A DNA stretch of 6,386 nucleotides from assembly GCA_011525445.1 (NCBI GenBank), contig WTGE01000235.1, positions 1 through 6,386 on the forward strand, given 5' to 3'. The notes below the pieces were generated by a model that was not told the DNA's origin, ran no database searches, and was given only the letters and a program-made list of their open reading frames with translations. Shown piece by piece: positions 1 through 5,605 of the stretch. The position numbers and the translations under genes are program-made. Positions within the stretch are counted from its first letter, which is position 1. Each line of letters starts with the position of its first letter. The stretch comes from Synechococcus sp. CO36386bin_37 (GTDB lineage: Bacteria; Cyanobacteriota; Cyanobacteriia; PCC-6307; Cyanobiaceae).

Positions 1-1335
1 GCGCTGAAGGAGCACTGGCGGTCTGGGCTCGGGTTTGTATTGGCAGCGGCGGGGAGCGCCGTGGGTTTGGGCAACCTCTGGGGGTTTGCGTATCGCGCGT
101 CCCAGGGAGGTGGGGGAGCCTTCCTTCTCCTCTATGTGTTGATTGTGTTGTTGGTATGCCTGCCCGTTTTGGTGGCCGAAATGGTGTTGGGCAGGAGTAC
201 GGCCCAAAGCCCTCTGTTGGCTCCTGTTGCAGCCGCAGGTGCTAATTGGCGACCGATGGGTTGGCTGTTTGTGATGGCCTCCTGCGGAATTTTGGCGTTC
301 TATGCGGTGCTCATGGGGTGGACTGCCAACACCCTTTTTCATTCTCTGCTGGTGGGTTTGCCAGCTGATATGGACACAGCCGAATCCCTTTTCGCTTCCG
401 TTAGTTCCGGGAATCGTGCCCTGATCGGGCAGGGGGCCAGTCTCGTCCTCACCGCAGCTGTGGTTGGTGCTGGCGTGCAAGCAGGAATCGAGCGTCTGTC
501 GCGCTGGGCCCTGCCCCTTCTGTTTGTGCTGCTGATTGGCCTGGCGATCTGGGCGGCCACATTGTCTGGAGCTGTTGGTGGGTATCAAACCTTTTTGTTG
601 CGTTGGGATCCGGCCCAGTTGTTCAACCCCACCACCATTCGCAATGCCTTCACCCAGGCTTTTTTCTCCATCGGAACGGGGATTGGTTGCATCCTTGCCT
701 ATTCGGCCTACCTGAGTCGTGATGCCCGTCTGCCTCGGGAGGCCATCGCAGTGGTCGGTCTGGATACGGTTGTTGGTCTCCTGGCTGGTCTGATCACATT
801 TCCGGTTGTCATTACGTTTGGCCTCCAGGAAACGGTGAGTGACTCGACCGTAGGGGCATTGTTTCTGGCGATTCCAACGGGACTTGCCTCCCTTGGTGGT
901 GGCGGGCGCGTGGTGGCAGTTGTCTTTTTCTCTCTCGCTTACCTGGCGGCTATCACCTCATCGGTTTCGTTGCTGGAGGTGCCAGTGGCTTCCTTGATGG
1001 ATCGCTTGAGTTGGTCTCGCAGGCGAGCGGCATGGCTCATGGCATTGCTGATGTTTCTTGCCGGTCTTCCGGCAGCGATGTCCATTTCCGTGCTGGCGGT
1101 GATGGACTCCATCTTTGGAGGAGTGTTGTTGATCCTGGGTGGTCTGCTGCTGTCGCTCCTTTTGGGTTGGGCGACACCGAAACGATTTCGCGATGATCTG
1201 CAGGGGTCCAACACGTCAGCAGGATTCATTCGTTGTCTACTTTTCTTCCTGCGTTGGGTGTCACCTGCAGTGATCACAGCGGGATTGATCGTGAGCGTTG
1301 TTGATTTATGCCGACAATGGTTTGGAGCGAACTGA
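1..1335 (+). CDS. Sodium-dependent amino-acid symporter, NSS/SNF family (5'-truncated by window edge)
   Basis: Inner-membrane LeuT-fold symporter, expected to import an amino acid or similar amine with Na+; the substrate cannot be told. The frame is open from base 1, and residues before the TTG at 40 (W6, S8, G11-F12) already match the family, so the start lies upstream. The TM1 signature GSAVGLGN (17-24 region) keeps the sodium-site Asn (residue 25), followed by a GGGGAF stretch and the TM2 AEMVLGR motif. The unwound TM6 (FFSIGTGIG, about 221-229) and the TM8 sodium-site Thr-Ser (319-320) are present. TM7 has Asp at about residue 255 where LeuT has Asn286; in bacterial relatives such as Tyt1 and MhsT this Asp replaces chloride, so chloride independence is likely. 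About 11 hydrophobic spans are visible, as is usual for bacterial members. The outer-gate Arg (LeuT R30) is Gly here. The gene ends in tandem TGA TGA and converges on the DUF2721 gene 24 bases away. Confidence 0.93.
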   Translation, partial: ALKEHWRSGLGFVLAAAGSAVGLGNLWGFAYRASQGGGGAFLLLYVLIVLLVCLPVLVAEMVLGRSTAQSPLLAPVAAAGANWRPMGWLFVMASCGILAFYAVLMGWTANTLFHSLLVGLPADMDTAESLFASVSSGNRALIGQGASLVLTAAVVGAGVQAGIERLSRWALPLLFVLLIGLAIWAATLSGAVGGYQTFLLRWDPAQLFNPTTIRNAFTQAFFSIGTGIGCILAYSAYLSRDARLPREAIAVVGLDTVVGLLAGLITFPVVITFGLQETVSDSTVGALFLAIPTGLASLGGGGRVVAVVFFSLAYLAAITSSVSLLEVPVASLMDRLSWSRRRAAWLMALLMFLAGLPAAMSISVLAVMDSIFGGVLLILGGLLLSLLLGWATPKRFRDDLQGSNTSAGFIRCLLFFLRWVSPAVITAGLIVSVVDLCRQWFGAN

Positions 1336-1359
1336 TGAATCGAAGTCTCAACCAGTTCT

Positions 1360-1764
1360 TTAAAAGGTGCGTTGCATGAATTCCGTTGCCAATCGAACTT
1401 CGAGGAGAAATGAGACCAGAGCCAGCATCAACATTCCCATGGTTGTGATGAACAGAGGCGTCACAATCGCTGTCAGGTTGATTTGAGCGACGACGCTTAA
1501 AAACATCACCGAAACCACAACTGAAAGCAACAGTGCTGAACAAGTGAGTAACCAGATTGCCCGCAGAATATGTTGCATACGGCGCTTGCACTGCTTGCGC
1601 TCCAATTTGTGATGGCTGTTCTCCGACTGTTTGAGTCTGCGCGCATGGTCAGAAATTCTGCCGAGCCTGGCGGATAGAACGTTGAGAAGGGCTCCAATCC
1701 CGGCGAGCAAAAACACCGGTGAGACCGAAAGCTGAATGGCCTTGGACAGGCTTTCAGGTTGCAA
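1360..1764 (-). CDS. DUF2721 family small membrane protein
   Basis: A 134-residue protein matching the DUF2721 family by its N-terminal pattern: a helix with SPVFLLAGIGALLNVLSARL followed by a basic GRISDHARRLK segment. The family is common in cyanobacteria and proteobacteria and its function is not established. Three hydrophobic spans are visible, at about residues 8-32, 68-93 and 95-122, with a charged, Lys/Arg-rich loop (about 33-67) between the first two, so it should sit in the inner membrane. The start is TTG at 1764. The frame upstream reaches a TGA at 1795-1797 with no ATG or GTG, and starting here gives the N-terminal length expected of the family. A CTG at 1779 is the only other near option. 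No Shine-Dalgarno is visible. It faces the symporter gene tail to tail and diverges from the 79-residue gene across about 81 bases. The family assignment is confident; no role can be given. Confidence 0.85.
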   Translation of the reverse strand: MQPESLSKAIQLSVSPVFLLAGIGALLNVLSARLGRISDHARRLKQSENSHHKLERKQCKRRMQHILRAIWLLTCSALLLSVVVSVMFLSVVAQINLTAIVTPLFITTMGMLMLALVSFLLEVRLATEFMQRTF

Positions 1765-1821
1765 GGTTGGGAAGGCCAGAGTGGGGAGCGTAGGTCAGCT
1801 GCCCTGAGCAATCCGGTAGAC

Positions 1822-1848
1822 AGGAGCCTCTATGGGTGCTGATTGATG
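1822..1848 (+). promoter_or_regulatory. Shine-Dalgarno plus four-codon mini-ORF overlapping the next start (TGATG)
   Basis: AGGAG at 1822-1826 stands five bases before an ATG at 1832. That ATG opens a frame of four codons (M-G-A-D) ending in TGA at 1844-1846. The TGA shares its last base with the ATG at 1846 of the 79-residue gene. The arrangement fits termination-reinitiation coupling, in which ribosomes loaded at the mini-ORF restart on the main gene, which has no well-spaced Shine-Dalgarno of its own. This could also be chance or a sequencing frameshift. Confidence 0.35.
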
Positions 1849-2085
1849 TTGTGGTTGAAACGCTGGAACTTCATTGAACGGGCTCGTTTGGAGCGGGAGC
1901 TCTGGGATGCATTCGAGGCCAAAAACGATATCGAGGCGATGGTGAATGGGCTGAAAACCCAGGTCGATGCTGCGGATCCGGGTGATCCTGGTCTTGGTGA
2001 TCAAACCTTCCGGCTTGAGGTTTGGCAAATCACCCTGGAGCGCATCCGCAAAATTGAGGCCATTATGACGGAAAAGGGTCGTTAA
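1846..2085 (+). CDS. Small conserved-looking hypothetical protein, charged and helical
   Basis: A 79-residue soluble protein with no family that I can name. It starts with a basic-aromatic stretch (MLWLKRWNF), continues as a charged helix (about 10-40, rich in Glu, Arg and Asp), breaks at a Pro/Gly linker (DPGDPGLGD, about 45-53), and ends in a second charged helix (about 56-79). This helix-linker-helix pattern with heptad-like hydrophobics looks like a genuine small protein rather than a chance frame. The competing frame on the opposite strand (1795-2097) lacks such structure. There is no signal peptide or membrane span. ATG 1846 is preferred to the adjacent TTG at 1843 because ATG is the stronger codon and overlaps the mini-ORF stop. 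Its TAA overlaps the cysS stop, and it diverges from the DUF2721 gene. Function is unknown. Confidence 0.65.
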   Translation: MLWLKRWNFIERARLERELWDAFEAKNDIEAMVNGLKTQVDAADPGDPGLGDQTFRLEVWQITLERIRKIEAIMTEKGR

Positions 2086-3578
2086 ATCCTTCTCCACTCG
2101 GTGACCCCCCCGGGTTTGTCGATCAACTCAATCCCTTGATCACTCAGACCCTGTCGGATGCGATCGGCTTCCGTGAAGTTCTTGGTTTGCTTCGCGGCCT
2201 TGCGATCGGCGATCGCCTGCTCAATCACCTTGGGATCCATTGCGCCGTTTTCAGCGGGTTGGTCATCGGCCGTTTCGCTGCATAATCCCAGAACGGCAGC
2301 AAGTTCGCGCAGCAGCAGCCAGCGTTCGTGCAGACGCTGCATCTCCTTGGCCGGGTGATCGGGAGCGTCGCCACGATCCAGTCGATTGGCTAACCCCCGG
2401 AGCGGACGGGCAAGGTCGAATAGCACCGCCAGAGCGCCCGAACTGTTGAGGTCGTCGTCCATGGCTGCCATGAACCGTTGTTTGAAGTCTGCTAAGGGAC
2501 TCTCTCCGTTCCATTGAGCTCTGACGGCTTCGTGGATGAGAGGGGCTGAGTGGCTCCAGTGCAAGGCAGCGGCGTGGCTTTCACCCAGCCTGAGCGCAGC
2601 ATTCAGACCCTTCCAACCCGCCGTGGCTGCTTCCAGGGCTTCGGCGGTGAAGTCGAGTGGTTTGCGGTAGTGGGCCTGCAGCACAAACAGGCGCAGGGCC
2701 ATTGCGGACAAACCGCTGTCGAGCAGTGCACGAATCGTGGTGAAGTTCCCCAGCGATTTCGACATCTTGGTGCCTCCGACGTTCACCATGCCGTTGTGCA
2801 TCCATAACCGCGCCAGTGGGGCGCCGTTTGCGGTTTCGGATTGGGCGATCTCGTTTTCATGGTGGGGGAATACCAGATCGCCGCCGCCCAGATGGATATC
2901 GATGGTTTGCCCGAGCTCCTGGCGCACCATGGCAGAGCATTCGATATGCCAACCCGGACGGCCCGGTCCCCAGGGCGAGTCCCAGCTTGGTTCACCGGTT
3001 TTGGCCCCTTTCCAGAGGGCGAAATCAAATGGATGTTTCTTGCGACTGTCCTCCCCGTCGCTGACCCGTCCGCTGGCTCCCTGTTGTTGTTCGTTGGGGT
3101 CGCGGCCGCTGAGTTTTCCATAGTCTTCAGCCTTCGAGACATCGAAGTAGACATCTCCATTCGAGCTGTATGCCGCCCCTTTGGCCTCCAATTCAGCAAT
3201 GAGTTCCTGGATGCCATCGATGCAGCAGGTGGCACGCGGCATCCGATCAGCCGGAAGGATGTTGAGCTTGGCCATATCCGTTTCGAAGGCTTCGATGAAG
3301 CGTTCACTCACCGCCTCCATGGAGGTCCCTTCCCTGGACGCCCGATTGAGAATCTTGTCATCGATATCGGTGTAATTCTGGATGTAAGTCACGTCGTAAC
3401 CACGCCAGATGAGGTAGCGGCGTAGAACATCCCAGTTGGTGTAACTGCGCGCATGACCGAGATGACACAGGTCGTACACCGTGACACCGCAGCAGTAAAT
3501 CGTGGCTTTTCCCGGCTCTAGAGGTGAAAAATCTTCCGTGCGGGCGGTCAGGCTGTTGGTGAAGCGCAAGGAAGACAT
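2082..3578 (-). CDS. cysS: Cysteinyl-tRNA synthetase (CysRS)
   Basis: Cytoplasmic class I aminoacyl-tRNA synthetase that charges tRNA-Cys with cysteine using ATP. The 498-residue protein is complete and slightly longer than the roughly 460-residue E. coli enzyme. Visible motifs are [17 protein letters not shown] (28-44), holding the HIGH motif as HLGH at 39-42; [12 protein letters not shown] (206-217); FPHHENE (237-243); and the KMSKS loop at 271-275 followed by LGNF. The zinc ligands known from the E. coli enzyme are all present: Cys30, Cys214, His239 and Glu243. The C-terminal half has the DALR-type helical region ([14 protein letters not shown], about 373-386) and ends with a typical tail ([16 protein letters not shown]). 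ATG 3578 was chosen over TTG 3599 because it gives the family's short lead-in ([11 protein letters not shown]) to the conserved core. The stop overlaps that of the convergent small gene by four bases. A possible promoter and inverted repeat lie 45-95 bases upstream. Confidence 0.97.
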   Translation of the reverse strand: MSSLRFTNSLTARTEDFSPLEPGKATIYCCGVTVYDLCHLGHARSYTNWDVLRRYLIWRGYDVTYIQNYTDIDDKILNRASREGTSMEAVSERFIEAFETDMAKLNILPADRMPRATCCIDGIQELIAELEAKGAAYSSNGDVYFDVSKAEDYGKLSGRDPNEQQQGASGRVSDGEDSRKKHPFDFALWKGAKTGEPSWDSPWGPGRPGWHIECSAMVRQELGQTIDIHLGGGDLVFPHHENEIAQSETANGAPLARLWMHNGMVNVGGTKMSKSLGNFTTIRALLDSGLSAMALRLFVLQAHYRKPLDFTAEALEAATAGWKGLNAALRLGESHAAALHWSHSAPLIHEAVRAQWNGESPLADFKQRFMAAMDDDLNSSGALAVLFDLARPLRGLANRLDRGDAPDHPAKEMQRLHERWLLLRELAAVLGLCSETADDQPAENGAMDPKVIEQAIADRKAAKQTKNFTEADRIRQGLSDQGIELIDKPGGVTEWRRI

Positions 3579-3624
3579 CAGGTTGAGAAGGGGGGGCAAT
3601 TCGCGGCTTCTGCCTGCCTGAGCA

Positions 3625-3642
3625 GATCAAAAACCTTTGATC
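3625..3642 (-). repeat. Perfect inverted repeat GATCAAA-n4-TTTGATC upstream of cysS
   Basis: Two perfectly complementary 7-base arms (3625-3631 and 3636-3642) are separated by four bases. The element lies 47 bases before the cysS ATG and directly downstream of a possible -10 box, so it would cover the expected transcription start. It could be an operator or a short leader hairpin; the AT-rich stem and the lack of a downstream T tract argue against a terminator. No known regulator site was recognised. Confidence 0.4.
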
Positions 3643-3643
3643 A

Positions 3644-3670
3644 ATGTTAGATCCGTGCTGCTGATTTCAA
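3644..3670 (-). promoter_or_regulatory. Possible sigma-70 promoter for cysS
   Basis: On the - strand TTGAAA (3665-3670) and TAACAT (3644-3649) resemble -35 and -10 boxes, but the spacer is 15 bases rather than the ideal 17. Transcription would begin near 3637, inside the inverted repeat, and leave a leader of about 60 bases before the cysS ATG. The match is modest and could be chance. Confidence 0.25.
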
Positions 3671-3714
3671 TTTGTCCGGCGGGTGGATGCAATCGTCGCC
3701 CACCTGAACTGAAT

Positions 3715-3939
3715 TCAGATCACTGAACCTGAAGAGCGATGCAATGAAGTGGATTCATCGCTGAAGGGAAGCTTTCTGTGTAGCGACGGGGTCAAAAAGT
3801 AACCGGCAACATGGCCAAGTAAATAGTCGAATTCGAGTTTAGAAAAATTGCGTTGGAATCGAATATGTTTGATCTTGTAATAATCATCAGCAAGAGCAGA
3901 TAGTGCATTGTAACAATTGTCTTTGCTGCTCCAATTCAT
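3715..3939 (-). CDS. Uncertain 74-residue hypothetical protein
   Basis: An ATG-started frame of 74 residues that I do not recognise. The first 55 or so residues have a plausible protein composition: charged and aromatic, with LEFDYLLGHVAGYFL around residues 37-51. The last 20 are Ser-rich and low in information. No signal peptide or clear membrane span is present, though residues 42-52 are moderately hydrophobic. No Shine-Dalgarno precedes the ATG, and a TTG lies directly upstream at 3942. The frame sits alone in the AT-rich gap between cysS and the exporter genes. It may be a real small accessory gene, a decayed remnant of a larger gene, or a chance frame. Confidence 0.28.
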   Translation of the reverse strand: MNWSSKDNCYNALSALADDYYKIKHIRFQRNFSKLEFDYLLGHVAGYFLTPSLHRKLPFSDESTSLHRSSGSVI

Positions 3940-4087
3940 CAAGACCGGTGGTAACGGACAGGTCGTTGATGCGGGACGAGGCTAGGTGTGGTGAGGACTA
4001 GTGGTGCGATGTTATGTAGTGGCTGCAAAGAGGCAAGAAACTCTGAATCATTAAATTTATTCAAAAGGGCTTGCCATTACTTGAGTC

Positions 4088-4093
4088 TATGAT
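4088..4093 (+). promoter_or_regulatory. Possible -10 box for the exporter operon
   Basis: TATGAT matches the sigma-70 -10 consensus at five of six positions and lies in the AT-rich stretch just before the tolC-like gene. No convincing -35 box is found 16-18 bases upstream, so it would be a -10-only promoter. Transcription from about 4100 would leave a leader of only about 10 bases before the TTG at 4109, which fits the absence of a Shine-Dalgarno there. Confidence 0.22.
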
Positions 4094-4108
4094 AACTTAA
4101 AATTAAAT

Positions 4109-5602
4109 TTGTGTAATTTTGAAATTAGAATCCCTAAGTTAAAATTTCTAATAGCATTCGTTGCCTCTATTGTCAATATTGGTGGATGTTTAGAGGCTTT
4201 GGCCGTTAACCAATCGCCTCTGCCGGAGCGACTCAAAGAGGCACGAAATCTTCTGGGATCTTCTGAACGCACTGATCTGGACGGGGCTATTCATTCTGCT
4301 CTTCGACGCAATCCCAGGTTGCTTTCTGCCTCCTCAAGAATTGAAGCGCGTCGTTATCAGCTTGTTTCGTCAGAGAGGCGATGGTCTCCCAAAGCTGTGT
4401 TTAATACATCAGGTGACCAACCCTTGTTCGGTCAGTATTTTGAAACTGAAATAAGGAATAACCCTACAGATGCATTGAAATCTTCGAATACATTTGATAA
4501 CTACAGCATTAGTTCCCTGAATTTGCAACTCACTTGGAACTTCTGGGAGCCAAGTCGTCAGCCCGCAATCAACGTTGCATCATTAAGGCTTGATTCTGAG
4601 ACGCTGGTATTTGACGTTATAGCTAGAAGTATTGTGCTGGATGCTCAGTTAGCATTCTATGAACTACAAGAGAATGCGGATCTGATAAAAATCTATGAAG
4701 AAATTTATCAACGCAACCTCCATTTTTTAGAAATTATCGAGGCCCAATTTAATAATGGTTTAGTTAGTATTGGTGATGTCAGTCAGCAGAAAACGCTGTT
4801 GCTAAGTCAGTTAATAACGCTTGATGGTCTTTACAGACGTCAGCTTCAAGTTGCTTCTGATTTAGCCCGCATCATGGGGCTTCCACCTGGGACTTCAGTA
4901 CTTCCTGCTGAATCTTCAAGTGATCACTTAGCAACTTGGGATCTTGATATGAATGAATCCATAGAAAGTGGCCTGGATTTACGAGAAGAGATTCGTATTG
5001 CCTTGGATAATGCAGATGCATTTGAATGGGAGGCAAAGAGATTGATCAGTTTATATTTACCAGTTCTAGGACTTGTTGCCAACGGATATAAAAGTTATTC
5101 TAGGGGTGTCTTTGATGGTAAGGTCGGACGTGATAATTATTCAAGTCGGGCAGAAGATTCGTATTCTGAATTGACTATAGGTCTTGGATTTAATTGGAAT
5201 TTTTATGACGGTGGTGTTCTGTCTGCCCAGGCTGATGCAAACCGTCAACTTGCGGCAGCAAATCGATTAGATGCGGAAGAAGAAAGAAATAAGGTTGGTA
5301 ACCAAATTCGTCGGAGTTATGCCGCTTACCAAACAGCAAAAATTGCTCTGCCAGATTCACAAGAAGCGATGCAGTCCGCAAGATTATCTGTGTTTGCGGC
5401 ATCAGAACGATATAAAGCAGGTATTGGCAATATCACGACGGTTGTACAAGCGACTCAATTGCTTGGAGAGACCTCTACGCAATATAAAAATCTGAGAGTT
5501 GTGTACCGCAATGCCATCGCAGAGCTGTATCGCTATTCTGGTCAGTGGCCAGAACCATATCAAATTGAAATCCATGACTTACTTGATAATAATTGGAACT
5601 AA
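4109..5602 (+). CDS. TolC-family outer-membrane efflux/secretion channel
   Basis: A 497-residue outer-membrane channel of the OEP/TolC family, the exit duct of tripartite exporters, docking on a periplasmic adaptor. Two homologous halves are visible. The first (about 55-260) has the strand LNLQLTWNFWEP (137-148) and the helical stretch AFYELQENADLIKIYEEIY, closing at ARIMGLPPGTSV. The second (about 290-480) has LTIGLGFNWNFYDGG (355-369), a typical OEP strand, and the helix motif ERYKAGIGNITTVVQATQ (433-450). A signal peptide is present: basic K10-K12, a hydrophobic core to about residue 26, and an ALA cleavage site at 30-32; a Cys at 27 after IGG is a weak lipobox alternative. TTG 4109 is the only standard start that keeps the signal peptide, as a stop precedes it at 4082-4084; ATT 4124 is a rarer option. 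It is AT-rich compared with genes to its left. The adaptor gene follows after three bases, so the channel probably serves that exporter. Confidence 0.92.
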   Translation: MCNFEIRIPKLKFLIAFVASIVNIGGCLEALAVNQSPLPERLKEARNLLGSSERTDLDGAIHSALRRNPRLLSASSRIEARRYQLVSSERRWSPKAVFNTSGDQPLFGQYFETEIRNNPTDALKSSNTFDNYSISSLNLQLTWNFWEPSRQPAINVASLRLDSETLVFDVIARSIVLDAQLAFYELQENADLIKIYEEIYQRNLHFLEIIEAQFNNGLVSIGDVSQQKTLLLSQLITLDGLYRRQLQVASDLARIMGLPPGTSVLPAESSSDHLATWDLDMNESIESGLDLREEIRIALDNADAFEWEAKRLISLYLPVLGLVANGYKSYSRGVFDGKVGRDNYSSRAEDSYSELTIGLGFNWNFYDGGVLSAQADANRQLAAANRLDAEEERNKVGNQIRRSYAAYQTAKIALPDSQEAMQSARLSVFAASERYKAGIGNITTVVQATQLLGETSTQYKNLRVVYRNAIAELYRYSGQWPEPYQIEIHDLLDNNWN

Positions 5603-5605
5603 TTT

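Larger units (their letters stand above)
3579..4108. other. Long intergenic gap between cysS and the tolC-like gene
   Basis: This stretch contains no confidently coding gene. Its left part (to about 3720) has the composition of the cysS side and holds the inverted repeat and possible cysS promoter. It also has a 10-bp palindrome, CTGAATTCAG, at 3709-3718. The middle contains the uncertain - strand ORF at 3715-3939. From about 3943 to 4020 the + strand is G-rich with no gene. From about 4040 to 4108 it is strongly AT-rich and probably contains the promoter of the tolC-like gene. A 27-codon frame (4009-4092, +) with three cysteines exists but is weakly supported. I found no tRNA, terminator hairpin or transposase remnant here. 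Confidence 0.6.

Noticed and set aside
939..1277. 112-codon - strand frame inside the symporter gene
   Set aside because: It is opposite TM8-TM11 of a well-supported NSS protein and reads as an Arg/Ser-rich shadow sequence.
40..1335. Symporter gene starting at the TTG at base 40
   Set aside because: That start falls in the middle of TM1. The 13 codons before it encode matching family sequence, so the gene begins outside the window.
1795..2097. 100-codon - strand frame opposite the 79-residue gene
   Set aside because: It would run into the cysS 3' end and shows no structured pattern, whereas the + strand frame gives a clear helix-linker-helix protein that ends exactly at the cysS stop.
2841..3425. 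194-codon open frame on the + strand antisense to cysS
   Set aside because: It lies wholly inside the conserved CysRS core on the other strand, its translation has no recognisable domain, and long antisense frames are common in GC-rich coding DNA.
3579..3599. cysS start at TTG 3599, giving seven extra residues
   Set aside because: The extra residues (MPPLLNL) are not part of the usual CysRS N-terminus, and ATG 3578 gives the expected short lead-in.
3943..4020. G-rich stretch considered as a tRNA or structured RNA
   Set aside because: No cloverleaf arms, T-loop motif or convincing stem could be found on either strand.
4032..4075. 6-bp inverted repeat GGCAAG / CTTGCC before the exporter operon
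   Set aside because: The arms are short, 32 bases apart and do not extend, so chance is the simplest explanation.
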